Shown here: positions 25,595 to 34,403 of the stretch, one piece after another | How positions within the stretch are numbered: the stretch's first letter is position 1 | Layout: each line of letters starts with the position of its first letter | From: Nonomuraea roseoviolacea subsp. carminata | GTDB taxonomy: Bacteria; Actinomycetota; Actinomycetes; Streptosporangiales; Streptosporangiaceae | Assembly (NCBI RefSeq): GCF_024172185.1 | Contig: NZ_JAMZEC010000001.1 | Coordinates: forward strand, 6,851,001-6,915,000 | Reading direction: 5' to 3' | DNA: 64,000 nucleotides | Program-made: the position numbers and the translations under genes | The notes under the pieces: model-generated | The model's input: only the letters and a program-made list of their open reading frames with translations | What the model was told of the DNA's origin: nothing | Databases searched by the model: none

Positions 25595-27643
25595 TCAGGC
25601 GCCTCCGTGCGGGCGGCGCAGCACGCACACCTCGCGCGGCCCCAGGGTGAGGTCGGCCGCCAGGCACGGCCCCCGGAGCACCTCGCCCGCGACGCCGTCC
25701 ACCGCGACGGCGCGGTCGGTGCGGTTGACGAGGAACCAGTAGTCGGCCTCGCCGTCGGTGCGCACCGCCAGCTCCACCGCTCCGGCCACGGCGGCCGGCA
25801 GCTCGGAGCGCACCCCGCTGGTCGCGAGCAGGTGCGCCAGCACCGGGGCCAGGCCCTCGGGCCCGAGCCGGGTCGAGACGTACGAGGCCGACCCGGTGCC
25901 CACGGGACGGGTCGTGACCGCCGGCCGGCCCGCGTGGTCGCCGGAGGTGTAGGCGGCCACGACCTTGACCCCGGAGTCGGTGACGTCGATCCGGTCGCTC
26001 CACAGCGTGCCGGAGACGCCGAGGTCGAGGTCCACCCGCTCGTCGTCGAGCAGCGGGCCGAACTCCTCGATCCGGATGCCCAGCAGGTCGCGCAGCGCGC
26101 CGGGGTAGCCGCCCAGCCACACGTGGTCGTCCTCGTCCACGATCCCGGAGAAGTAGGTGGTGACGAGATGGCCGCCGCCCGCCACGTACGCCTCCAGCCG
26201 GCCGGCCAGCTCCCGCGGCACGACGTGCAGGATCGGCGCCACCAGCAGGTCGTAGCCGGTGAACGGGCCGGCCGAGCCGATCACGTCCACGCGCACCCCG
26301 GCCGCGGCGAACGCCGAGTACCAGTCGAGCGCCTCCTGCCGGTAGCGCAGCCGGGACGAGGGGTGGGAGTCCAGCTCGCTCGCCCACCAGGAGTCCCAGT
26401 CGAACACGATCGCCGCGGCGGCGGGGCGCCGGCGCGTCCCGGCGACCGGGGCGAGCGCCTCCAGGGTCGCGCCGAGGTCGGCGACCGAGCGGAAGACCTC
26501 GCTGTCGGTGCCGGCGTGCGGGATCATCGCCGAGTGGTACTTCTCGGCCCCTCCCGCCGACTGCCGCCACTGGAAGAAGCACACGGCGTCCGCCCCGTAC
26601 GCCACGTGGGTGAGCGAGTCGCGGGCCAGGCCGCCGGGCCGCTTGGCCTTGTTGACCGGCTGCCAGTTCACTGCGCTGGTCGAGTGCTCCATGAGGAACC
26701 AGGGCCGGCCCCCGGCCAGCATGCCGGTCAGGTTGGCCGAGAACGACAGCTCGTCCTGCGCCTGCGGGCCGGTCAGCAGGTAGTGGTCGTTGGAGACGAA
26801 GTCCACCTCGCGCGCCCAGGCGGCGTAGTCCATGCCCTTGGTCTCGCCCATGACCATGAAGTTGCTGGTGACCGGGATGCCGGGGGTGAGCTCGGCCAGC
26901 AGGTCCCGTTCGGCCCGCAGGTGGTCGCGCAGCGCGTCGGAGGAGAAGCGTTTGAAGTCGAGCTGCTGGGTCGGGTTGGGGTAGGAGGCGGCCAGGCGCG
27001 GCGGCAGCACCTCCTCCCACGCGCCGTACGCCTGCGACCAGAACGCGGTCGCCCACGCCCGGTTCAGCTCCTCGACCGTGCCGTACCGCTCGCGCAGCCA
27101 GACCCGGAACGCGGCGGCGGCGTCGTCGGAGTAGTCGTAGACGTTGTGGCAGCCCAGCTCGTTGTTCACGTGCCAGGCGGCCAGGGCCGGGTGGCTCCCG
27201 TACCGCTCGGCCATGGCCCGCACCAGCCGCAGGGCGTGCTCGCGGAAGACCGGCGAGGTGGGCCGCCAGTGCTGGCGGGCGCCGGGCCACAGGGTGCGGC
27301 CGTCGTGGTCGACGGGCAGGATCTCCGGGTGCCGGGCGGTGAGCCACGGCGGCGGGGACGCCGTCGCGGTCGCCAGGTCCACGGCGACGCCGTTGGCGTG
27401 CAGGAGGTCCATGACCTCGTCCAGCCAGCCGAAGGTCCACGCGTCCTCCCGCGGCTGCAGGCGCGCCCAGGAGAAGATCGCCAGCGAGACGATGTTCACC
27501 CCGGCGGCGCGCATCGCCCGGACGTCCTCCTCCCACACCTCCCGGCCCCACTGCTCCGGGTTGTAGTCCGCGCCGAAGGCCAGCCGCCCGCGGCTCGGGT
27601 CCGTGGGCCAGCGAAGCCAGCGAGGCTGCCGATGAGCTGTCAC
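25595..27643 (-). CDS. Beta-galactosidase, glycoside hydrolase family 42
   Basis: A 682-residue cytosolic GH42 enzyme. The TIM barrel opens with FGADYNPEQW. The acid/base Glu162 lies in AWHVNNELG and the nucleophile Glu319 in WFLMEHSTSAVNW. A trimerisation domain follows (about residues 395-600) and then a C-terminal beta domain. It hydrolyses terminal beta-galactosides. GTG 27643 is preferred because AGGAG lies five bases upstream; GTG 27649 overlaps that site. Two abutting LacI-type palindromes 25-55 bp upstream match those of the sugar ABC operon. Confidence 0.92.
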   Translation of the reverse strand: MTAHRQPRWLRWPTDPSRGRLAFGADYNPEQWGREVWEEDVRAMRAAGVNIVSLAIFSWARLQPREDAWTFGWLDEVMDLLHANGVAVDLATATASPPPWLTARHPEILPVDHDGRTLWPGARQHWRPTSPVFREHALRLVRAMAERYGSHPALAAWHVNNELGCHNVYDYSDDAAAAFRVWLRERYGTVEELNRAWATAFWSQAYGAWEEVLPPRLAASYPNPTQQLDFKRFSSDALRDHLRAERDLLAELTPGIPVTSNFMVMGETKGMDYAAWAREVDFVSNDHYLLTGPQAQDELSFSANLTGMLAGGRPWFLMEHSTSAVNWQPVNKAKRPGGLARDSLTHVAYGADAVCFFQWRQSAGGAEKYHSAMIPHAGTDSEVFRSVADLGATLEALAPVAGTRRRPAAAAIVFDWDSWWASELDSHPSSRLRYRQEALDWYSAFAAAGVRVDVIGSAGPFTGYDLLVAPILHVVPRELAGRLEAYVAGGGHLVTTYFSGIVDEDDHVWLGGYPGALRDLLGIRIEEFGPLLDDERVDLDLGVSGTLWSDRIDVTDSGVKVVAAYTSGDHAGRPAVTTRPVGTGSASYVSTRLGPEGLAPVLAHLLATSGVRSELPAAVAGAVELAVRTDGEADYWFLVNRTDRAVAVDGVAGEVLRGPCLAADLTLGPREVCVLRRPHGGA

Positions 27644-27667
27644 TGCCACTCCTCACAGGGGGAGCCA

Positions 27668-27697
27668 ATGTTCACGTGAACATGTTTACGTAAACAT
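27668..27697 (-). promoter_or_regulatory. Double LacI-type operator of the beta-galactosidase gene
   Basis: ATGTTCACGTGAACAT (27668-27683) and ATGTTTACGTAAACAT (27682-27697) overlap by two bases. The second is identical to O2 at 16807. Two repressor dimers could bind side by side upstream of the GH42 start. Confidence 0.72.
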
Positions 27698-27732
27698 AGG
27701 CTAGCGGAAAGGGACGGCCCCGGGAACGCGTC

Positions 27733-27787
27733 GCGGGCGGTCGCTCCTCGTGGGAGCGCCGCCCGCGCCGAGGCCCCGCTCGGGGCC
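27733..27787 (-). terminator. Tandem hairpins after the fructosamine transport operon
   Basis: GCGGGCGG-T-CGCTCC pairs with GGGAGCG-CCGCCCGC (27733-27765), and GGCCCCG-CT-CGGGGCC follows (27772-27787). They separate the second permease gene from the GH42 promoter on the same strand. Confidence 0.7.
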
Positions 27788-27804
27788 GCGTGGAAAGGGG
27801 CCCG

Positions 27805-28692
27805 CTACTTGCCGACGCCCTCCGTCAGCCCGCGCAGGAACTGCCGCTGCCCGATGAGGAACAGCAGGATCGTCGGCAGGGCCGCGATGGTCAGGCCCGC
27901 CAGCACCACCGGCCAGTCCGTCAGCAGCCGGCTCTGCATCGACACCAGGCCCACCGGCAGCGTCTTCAGCGACTCGTCGCTGACGAACACCAGCGCGAAC
28001 GCGAACTCGTTCCACGCGAACAGCGCCTGCAGCAGCGCCGCCGACACCAGGATCGGCCGCGACATCGGCAGGATCACCCGCCAGAAGATCTGCGCCCGCG
28101 TCGCCCCGTCGATGGTGGCCGCCTCGTCCACGGAGCGCGGCAGCTCGATCATGTACGCCCGGATCAGGAAGATCGTGAACGGGATGCGGAACGCCGTGTA
28201 GAGCACGATCAGCGCCCAGTACGTGTCGAACAGCCCGATCGCGGTCAGCAGCCGGAACAGCGGGATGAGCGCCACCGTCGGCGACAGCAGCAGCCCGCCC
28301 AGCACCAGCAGCGCCACCCCGTTGCCGAACGGCAGCTTCAGCCGGCACAGCCCGTACGCCGCCCACGCGCTGATCAGCGTGGTGGCCACGATCGAGGCCG
28401 AGGTCACGATGACGCTGTTGGTGAAGTAGCGGACCACGCCGAGGTCCCAGGCGCGCGCGTAGTTCTCCCAGCGCAGCTCGCCCGGCAGCCCCCACGGCTG
28501 GTTGAAGACCTCCTGGTTGTCCTTGAACCCGCTGAGCACCATCCACAGCACCGGGTACAGCACGGCCACGGCGAAGGCGCCGAGCAGGGTCCAGCCGAGC
28601 ACCCGGCCCACCACCGAGCGGAAGCTCATGGTGGCGCGGGGCCGGTGCTTGGCGGTGGTCCGGCGGTCGAGGCCGGAGTCCAGCGCGATCAC
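27805..28692 (-). CDS. CUT1 ABC transporter permease (FrlM/MalG type)
   Basis: A 295-residue permease with six hydrophobic helices and the loop DEAATIDGATRAQIFWRVILPMSRP. The GTG at 28692 overlaps the stop of the first permease (GTGA). It is the last gene of the frlD-binding protein-permease-permease operon. The same gene content as Bacillus frlONMD suggests transport of fructosamines such as fructoselysine. Confidence 0.84.
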   Translation of the reverse strand: MIALDSGLDRRTTAKHRPRATMSFRSVVGRVLGWTLLGAFAVAVLYPVLWMVLSGFKDNQEVFNQPWGLPGELRWENYARAWDLGVVRYFTNSVIVTSASIVATTLISAWAAYGLCRLKLPFGNGVALLVLGGLLLSPTVALIPLFRLLTAIGLFDTYWALIVLYTAFRIPFTIFLIRAYMIELPRSVDEAATIDGATRAQIFWRVILPMSRPILVSAALLQALFAWNEFAFALVFVSDESLKTLPVGLVSMQSRLLTDWPVVLAGLTIAALPTILLFLIGQRQFLRGLTEGVGK

Positions 28693-29576
28693 GTGTCATA
28701 CCTCCGGCGTCGGGAGAGGGCCAGTTGCCCGGCCGCGATGGCGAAGGTGATGACGAAGATCACCGTGGCCACGGACGCGGCGTACCCCATGTCGTCCTCG
28801 AAGAAGGCCTTGCGGTACAGCCAGGTGCCGAGGACCTGGCTGGAGTTGTCCGGGCCGCCGGCCGTCATCACCATGACCTCGTTGAAGACGAGGAACGCCC
28901 CCGAGATCGTCAGGATGACGATCAGCGTGGTCATCTCGCGCACCATCGGCAGCGTGATGGAGAAGAACGTGCGCACCGCGCCGCTGCCGTCCACCTTCGC
29001 CGCCTCGTAGTACTCGCGGGGGATGCGCTGCATGGCCACCACGAACAGCACGGCCGTGTAGCCGATCGACTGCCACTGGCTCATCGCGATGACGCTCCAG
29101 ATGGCCGACGACTCCTCGCCGAGCCAGGCGCGGGCGAGGTGGCCGAGGCCGACGGCCTGCAGCGCCTCGTTCACCAGCCCGTACCTGGGGTTGTAGAGGA
29201 AGGAGAACAGGACGCCGGCGACGGTGATCGACATGGCGGCCGGGATGAAGTACAGCGTGCGGAGCAGGCCGCGCAGCCGCTTGCCGACGAGCTCCTCCAG
29301 CAGCGCCGCCAGGACCAGCGACAGGCCGGCCTGGAAGACCAGGGAGACGACGGCGTAGGCGATGTTGTTGAGCAGCGCCCGCCAGAACACCGGGTCGGTG
29401 AACATCTCGGTGTAGTTGTCCACGCCCACGAACCGGGGCTCGGGGGAGAAGGCGTTCCAGGAGAAGAAGCTCAGCCGCAGGTTGTCCACGATCGGGTAGT
29501 AGACGAACACCAGCAGCAGGGCGACGGCGGGCAGCACCCAGACCCAGGCGCGCCAACGGGTCAGCAAGGCGCCCAT
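28689..29576 (-). CDS. CUT1 ABC transporter permease (FrlN/MalF type)
   Basis: A 295-residue permease with six hydrophobic segments from residue 10. The loop is EYYEAAKVDGSGAVRTFFSITLPMVRE. It starts four bases after the binding-protein stop and overlaps the next permease by 4 bases. No ATPase is encoded in the operon. Confidence 0.84.
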   Translation of the reverse strand: MGALLTRWRAWVWVLPAVALLLVFVYYPIVDNLRLSFFSWNAFSPEPRFVGVDNYTEMFTDPVFWRALLNNIAYAVVSLVFQAGLSLVLAALLEELVGKRLRGLLRTLYFIPAAMSITVAGVLFSFLYNPRYGLVNEALQAVGLGHLARAWLGEESSAIWSVIAMSQWQSIGYTAVLFVVAMQRIPREYYEAAKVDGSGAVRTFFSITLPMVREMTTLIVILTISGAFLVFNEVMVMTAGGPDNSSQVLGTWLYRKAFFEDDMGYAASVATVIFVITFAIAAGQLALSRRRRYDT

Positions 29577-29580
29577 GGCA

Positions 29581-30897
29581 TCAACCCACTTCCTTCTTCG
29601 CCTTCGCGGCCGCCTCGCGGACGCCGGTCATGACCTGCTCGGGGCTCTTGGAGCCGGACAGCATGCCCTCGACACCGGACAGGTACGCGCTGGCGACCTC
29701 GGCGTGGGTGATCGTGTCCAGCCAGATCGCGAAATTTCCGGCCTTGTCCATGTCGGCCAGGGCGTCCGTGAGCTGCTTGTTGGCGTTGGCCGTGCTCGCC
29801 GAGCCCTTGACCGGGCTGAGCCAGCCGAGCTCCTTGGTCAGCGCCGCCGCGTTCTGCTGGCTGGTCATGAACTTCAGGAAGTCCACCGCCAGCCCGGCGT
29901 TCTTGCTCTGGGCGTTGACCAGGAACCCGTCCGGCGCGCCCGTGAGCGCCGAGGCGTCGCCGGCGGCGCCGGCCGGCGCGGGCAGGCGGAAGAAGCCCCA
30001 GTCGAGCGGCGGCTTGGCCTTGTCGACCGCCTCGAACTCGACCGACTCCAGGTAGTGCATGCCGGCCTTGCCGGACAGGAACTGCGCCTGCGCGGTCTCG
30101 TGCGACAGGCCGTTGGCGTCCTTGGTGCCGCAGCGGCCCACCAGGTCGGAGAACTGCTTGAGCGCCGTGACGTAGCCGGGGTCGGTGAACGCGCCGCTCG
30201 CCGGGTTGTAGTCGGCGGTCAGCGTCTTGGCCGGCACGTCGTAGGCGTTGAGCTGGGTGATGTAGTGGATGGCGGCCCAGCCGTACTGGTTGCCGAACGC
30301 GATCGGCTGCACGCCCGCCGCCTTCAGCTTGTCGCAGGACGTCAGCAGGTCCTCGAACGAGGTCGGCACCGTGACGCCCGCCTTGTCGAAGACGGCCTTG
30401 TTGTAGGCGAGGTACTTGCCGTCGAGGTCGAGCGGCATGCCGTAGTTCTTGCCGCTGTACTCGAACGCCTTGAGCGCGGCCGGCGCGAACGTCGAGCCCC
30501 ACGGCGTGCTCGGGCCGATCTCGCTCGTGAGGTCGGCCGCCAGGCCCGCCCGCACGAACTTGTTGGTGAAGTCGCCCGCCCACGAGAAGTAGATGTCGGG
30601 CAGGTCGCGCGAGGCGCTCAGCACCCGGATCTTGTCCTTGTACGCCTGGTCGCCGACCTGCTCCAGCTTGACGTCGACCTTCGGGTTGGCCTTCTCGTAC
30701 TCGGCCACCACCTTCTCGAAGTACGGCGCGTACTCGGGGTTGGCGAACTTCGTCACCATCGTCAGCGTGCCGGACTTCTCCTTGGGCGCGGCCAGGTCGG
30801 CCTTGCCGGGCGTCGCGCTCGTCCCGCCACCGCCGCAGCCTGCCGCGGCGACGATGAGGGTGGCCAGGGAGAGCGCGCTCCAGCGGTGCTTGTTCAT
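29581..30897 (-). CDS. Fructosamine/sugar ABC transporter substrate-binding lipoprotein (FrlO-like)
   Basis: A 438-residue family-1 solute-binding protein. The signal peptide ends in a lipobox of the form AAAGC followed by a Gly run. The mature part has the typical LTMVTKFANPEYAPYFEKVVAEYEK start and DLPDIYFSWAGDF. The ATG overlaps the frlD stop (ATGA), and its AAGGAG ribosome site lies inside frlD, so the kinase and binding protein are co-translated. The ligand is inferred from the kinase and the coregulated deglycase. Confidence 0.84.
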   Translation of the reverse strand: MNKHRWSALSLATLIVAAAGCGGGGTSATPGKADLAAPKEKSGTLTMVTKFANPEYAPYFEKVVAEYEKANPKVDVKLEQVGDQAYKDKIRVLSASRDLPDIYFSWAGDFTNKFVRAGLAADLTSEIGPSTPWGSTFAPAALKAFEYSGKNYGMPLDLDGKYLAYNKAVFDKAGVTVPTSFEDLLTSCDKLKAAGVQPIAFGNQYGWAAIHYITQLNAYDVPAKTLTADYNPASGAFTDPGYVTALKQFSDLVGRCGTKDANGLSHETAQAQFLSGKAGMHYLESVEFEAVDKAKPPLDWGFFRLPAPAGAAGDASALTGAPDGFLVNAQSKNAGLAVDFLKFMTSQQNAAALTKELGWLSPVKGSASTANANKQLTDALADMDKAGNFAIWLDTITHAEVASAYLSGVEGMLSGSKSPEQVMTGVREAAAKAKKEVG

Positions 30898-31763
30898 GCT
30901 GACTCCTTGCTGTTGGGCAGGACCGCCGCGGGGGCGTCACGGGGGGTGGCGAGGGTGGCGTCGAGGGGGGCCTCGTGCCCGAAGGCCCCGTAGGAGGCGC
31001 AGGCCGCGGACGCGTAGGCCGTGGCGGCGGCGGCGAGGTCCGGTAGGTCCTCGCCGCGGACGGCGCCGACGAGCAGGCGGGCGATGAACGCGTCTCCCGC
31101 TCCCAGGGTGTCCACCACGGTAACCGGCTCCGCGGGTGCCCAGACCGTCTCGTCGCCGCTGATCAGCACGGCCCCCTGGGAGCCGAGCGTCACCGCGACG
31201 GTCGAGGGACCGAGATCCCGCACCCGGCGGGCCAGCGCGTGCGCCTCTTCGCGCGCGCCGGACGGGGCGGACAGGATCGCGATGCCGGCGTGGCGGGCGT
31301 GTGCCTCGACGTACTCCCAGGGGCGCTCGGAGAAGTCGAACGACAGCAGGCGCGCGGCCGTGGCCAGCTCGGGAAGCTGGTCCTCCATTAACGAGCACTC
31401 GCCGGTGTGGACCACGTCGGCCTCGGCCAGCCGTTCGAGGTCGGCGGCGGTCAGGCGGAAGCGGGACACGCCCTCCTGGCCGCCGGTGAACTTGCGCTCC
31501 CCGGCGACGAGGCGGACGGTCGCGGAGGCGTTCCGTCCCTCGACGACGCGCAGCAGCGACAGGTCCACGCCCTCGCCGGCGAGCGCGGCGCGCACCACCC
31601 GGCCCGCCGCGTCGGTGCCCACGGCGCCCAGGTAGCCTGATGCGGCGCCGAGCCTGCGGGCATGGACGGCGACGTTGACGGCGTTCCCGCCGGGATACAT
31701 GACGCCGAGGTCGGGATAGCAGTCGACGACGTTGTCGCCGACGGCAACCAGGCGTGGGTTCAC
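30894..31763 (-). CDS. frlD: PfkB-family kinase, fructoselysine 6-kinase-like (FrlD)
   Basis: A 289-residue ribokinase-fold kinase. The N-terminal YPGGNAVNVAVHARRLG and the C-terminal DTLGAGDAFIARLL signature with catalytic Asp are clear. GDNVVDCYPDLGVMYPGGNAVN is close to FrlD-type kinases. It should phosphorylate a fructosamine at C6 for later cleavage by the FrlB-like enzyme at 38300. GTG 31763 is preferred since AGGAG sits six bases upstream; GTG 31793 lies within the promoter region. It heads the transport operon and is divergent from a LacI regulator. Confidence 0.72.
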   Translation of the reverse strand: MNPRLVAVGDNVVDCYPDLGVMYPGGNAVNVAVHARRLGAASGYLGAVGTDAAGRVVRAALAGEGVDLSLLRVVEGRNASATVRLVAGERKFTGGQEGVSRFRLTAADLERLAEADVVHTGECSLMEDQLPELATAARLLSFDFSERPWEYVEAHARHAGIAILSAPSGAREEAHALARRVRDLGPSTVAVTLGSQGAVLISGDETVWAPAEPVTVVDTLGAGDAFIARLLVGAVRGEDLPDLAAAATAYASAACASYGAFGHEAPLDATLATPRDAPAAVLPNSKESA

Positions 31764-31786
31764 ACGGGCTCCTGTGACTGGGAAGG

Positions 31787-31836
31787 TTCTCACTCACTTG
31801 GGTGAGAACGTTCTCAATCTGTGGGACCCATGTCAA
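31787..31836 (-). promoter_or_regulatory. frlD promoter and operator
   Basis: On the minus strand TTGACA (31836-31831) is followed by a 17-bp spacer and the -10 region within the perfect palindrome TGAGAACGTTCTCA (31803-31816). A second inverted repeat, TTCTCAC/GTGAGAA (31787-31793 and 31802-31808), overlaps it. The same layout is found upstream of the frlB-like gene. Confidence 0.72.
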
Positions 31837-31941
31837 GAGTTGCCGCCGAATCCGCTACGGTGGCCCGTTGATCACCCCTTTCGCTCTCCCGGCGAAGGGG
31901 GATGATGTCCAGGACACGACCAAGCAGCACCGGGGGTGCGC

Positions 31942-33024
31942 ATGAGCGGCAGCGTCCGGCGGACGACCATGCCGTCGATCGAGATCGTCGCCAAGGAGGC
32001 GGGCGTCTCCACGGCGACGGCCGGCCGGGCCCTCGGCGGCTACGGCTCGGTGAGCAGGAAGAGCCGCGAGGCCGTCCTGGCCGCCGCCGAACGCCTCGGC
32101 TACCGGCCCAACAGCCTGGCCCGCAGCATGATCACAGGGCTGACGCACACGCTCGGCGTGCTCGTGCCCGACATCGAGAACCCGTTCTTCTCACGCGCCC
32201 TGCGCGGCATCGCCGACGCCGCCCACGAGCGCGGCTGGGAGGTGCTGCTCGTCAACACCGACGAGGACCTCACGCTCGAACGCAAGGCGCTGGGCGTGCT
32301 CACCGAGCGCCGCGTCGACGGCCTCGTCGTGGCCCCGACGGACGTCGCCGACCGCGACGCGCTGCAGGCCGTCGTGGACGCCGGCATCCCCATCGTGCTG
32401 CTCGACCGGCGGGTGCCCGGGCTCGACGCCGACACGGTCGGCATCGACAACCGGGTCGCCGCCAAGGACGCCACCGAGCGGCTGCTCGCACTCGGGCACC
32501 GGTCGGTCGCCTTACTGACCGGCGGCGATGAGAAGCTCCGTCCCAAGCTGTCCCGTCCCGGCCTGCGGGGGGTCGAGCGGCTGGGGGCCACCACGGTCGG
32601 CGCGCGCGCCGCCGGCTACCGCGACGCGCTGGTGGAGGCGGGGATCGAGCCCCGGCCGGAGCTGGTCAGCGCGGAGGGCTTCCGCCGGGAGGACGCGGCC
32701 GCCGCCACCCGGCGCCTGCTCGCGCTGCCGGACCCGCCGACGGCGATCCTGGCCCTGGACAGCCTCCTGGCGCTCGGCGTGCTCCAGGCGCTGCGCGGGC
32801 TCGGGCTGCGCTGCCCGGTGGACGTGTCGCTGGTGGCCTTCGACGACGCGGACTGGGCCGAGGCGATCTCGCCGCCGCTGAGCGTGGTGGCGCAGCCGAT
32901 CTACGAGCTGGGGGCGGAGGCGGGGCGGCTGCTCCTCGACCGCGTCCAGGGCAGCGACAAACGCTTCACCCACCGGAGGCTGCCGACGCGGTTCATCGAG
33001 CGGGAGTCCGCCGCTCCTCGGTGA
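31942..33024 (+). CDS. LacI-family regulator of the fructosamine genes
   Basis: A 360-residue repressor. The helix-turn-helix (MPSIEIVAKEAGVSTATAGRALGGYG, hinge YRPNSLARSM) is followed by a ligand domain with TLGVLVPDIENPFFSRAL and VSLVAFDDADWAEAISPPLSVVAQP. An unusual Ala replaces the usual Val/Ser in the recognition helix (TATAGRALGG). ATG 31942 follows GGGGGTG; GTG 31936 and ATG 31969 are alternatives. It is divergent from frlD, with TGAGAACGTTCTCA between them. That sequence also occurs before the frlB-like gene, so it probably controls both units. Confidence 0.85.
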   Translation: MSGSVRRTTMPSIEIVAKEAGVSTATAGRALGGYGSVSRKSREAVLAAAERLGYRPNSLARSMITGLTHTLGVLVPDIENPFFSRALRGIADAAHERGWEVLLVNTDEDLTLERKALGVLTERRVDGLVVAPTDVADRDALQAVVDAGIPIVLLDRRVPGLDADTVGIDNRVAAKDATERLLALGHRSVALLTGGDEKLRPKLSRPGLRGVERLGATTVGARAAGYRDALVEAGIEPRPELVSAEGFRREDAAAATRRLLALPDPPTAILALDSLLALGVLQALRGLGLRCPVDVSLVAFDDADWAEAISPPLSVVAQPIYELGAEAGRLLLDRVQGSDKRFTHRRLPTRFIERESAAPR

Positions 33025-33525
33025 TCTTTCCGTTACGGCTCCGCCCGGTCGGCGCCAGTCGTCGTACGGGGCTGAGGGCCTCCAGGGAGACGGCCGCTGA
33101 ACCCGCACCTGGCGGGGCGCCGTCACGCGCGTCCCCTTGGCCGGTGCCGGGGCATTGTGGTTACGCTGAGTCAACGGGATGCGGGTGACGCCGAGTCCGT
33201 GTTCTCCGGTTCGTCGTCGGCGCATCCGGGGCTCTTCGGCGGGCTTCCTGCGCCGGGCGCGCGGCGTCACGTCATCGACCCGCTCGCCCCGCCTGCACCG
33301 GGCGGCGGCGTCCTCCTCGCCCGCGCACCGGCCTGGAGCAGGCGCTGGACGACCGGGAGGCCCCTGGCCCGGTGGCCCGTTCAGGGAACACGCGTGCACC
33401 GGTGTCCGCTCACGCGGATGACCCCGGGGCTGGAGGGGCGTCGGCGCGCAGGGAGCGCCGGGGAGTCGTATCCCGGCGGCGCGCTCACGCTGAGTGGCCG
33501 GAGTACGGCGACCAGGGCGGGCCGG
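33025..33525. other. 500-bp intergenic stretch without a convincing gene
   Basis: This lies between the convergent LacI and response-regulator genes. Reading frames on both strands here are Arg/Pro/Gly-rich, lack recognisable motifs and lack usable starts. I see no RNA gene, clear terminator or repeat. Confidence 0.5.
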
Positions 33526-34140
33526 TCACACCAGCCAGCCCTTCGCCTCGGCGATCTCCACGGCCTCGGCCCGGGTGCGGGCGCCGAGCTTCTGGATCGC
33601 GGCCGACAGGTGGTTGCGCACGGTGCCCGGCGACAGGTAGAGCTCGCGGGCCAGCTCGGCGATGGTGCCGTGCCCGCGCGAGGCGGCCAGGATCTCGGTC
33701 TCGCGCGGCGTGAGCGGGGAGGAGCCCTCGCTGAGCGCCTGCACGGCCAGAGCAGGGTCGATCACCCGCTGCCCGGCCGCGACCCTGCGGATGGCGTCCG
33801 CCAGCTCCGTGACCGGCGCGTCCTTGAGCAGGAACCCCGAGGCCCCGGCGGCCAGGGCCGCGTGCAGGTAGCCGGTGCGGCCGAACGTGGTGACGATGAT
33901 CACCTTGGTCCCGGGCACCGCCTCGGACAGCCTGCGCGCCGCCTCCAGGCCGTCGATGCCGGGCATCTCGATGTCGAGCAGGGCGAGGTCCGGGCGGAAC
34001 GCCTCGCAGGCGCCCACGACCTCGTCACCGCGCCCGACGTCGCCGACCACCTCGATGTCGGGCTCCATCCCCAGCAGGGTCGCCATGGCGCCGCGGAACA
34101 TGGTCTGGTCCTCCGCGAGAAGCACGCGGATGGTCGTCAT
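33526..34140 (-). CDS. Response regulator, NarL/LuxR (DesR-like) family
   Basis: A 204-residue two-component response regulator. The receiver domain has the acidic pair in LLAEDQ, phospho-acceptor Asp in LALLDIEMPGIDG, the Thr of VTTFGR and the Lys of LLKDAP. The C-terminal LuxR helix-turn-helix is LTPRETEILAASRGHGTIAELARELYLSPGTVRNHLSAAIQKLG. Its start has a GAGGGAG site. It is downstream of the histidine kinase on the same strand and probably controls the adjacent ABC-2 exporter. Confidence 0.9.
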   Translation of the reverse strand: MTTIRVLLAEDQTMFRGAMATLLGMEPDIEVVGDVGRGDEVVGACEAFRPDLALLDIEMPGIDGLEAARRLSEAVPGTKVIIVTTFGRTGYLHAALAAGASGFLLKDAPVTELADAIRRVAAGQRVIDPALAVQALSEGSSPLTPRETEILAASRGHGTIAELARELYLSPGTVRNHLSAAIQKLGARTRAEAVEIAEAKGWLV

Positions 34141-34164
34141 ACGGGTCTCCCTCGTGATCGGCGG

Positions 34165-34400
34165 AACGCGGGGTCGGGGTGGCGTGGGGTCGGGGATCGG
34201 ACGGTCGGGCGTCGGGGGCCGGGGCCGGGGCCGGGGGGTCGGGAGTTGGGGGTCGGGGTCCGGGGTCGGGGTCGGGGGTCGGGGTCGGGGTCGGGGGTCG
34301 GGGTCGGGGGTCGGGGGGCGTGAGGTCGGGGGTCGAACGGTCGGGGTCGCGGGTCGGGCTGGCAGGTGCGGGGGAGGGGCGGCTGGTGGGGAGGGGTGGC
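34165..34400. repeat. G-rich simple repeat between kinase and regulator genes
   Basis: About 200 bases consist of irregular GGTCGGG/GGGGTCGG units on the plus strand, so the transcript of the operon is C-rich here. Dozens of GGG or GGGG runs spaced by two or three bases could form G-quadruplexes in the template strand. Confidence 0.8.
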
Positions 34401-34403
34401 TGG

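Noticed and set aside
33157..34323. Plus-strand open frame opposite the response regulator
   Set aside because: It overlaps the regulator antisense and dissolves into the G-rich repeat; there are no motifs and no plausible start.
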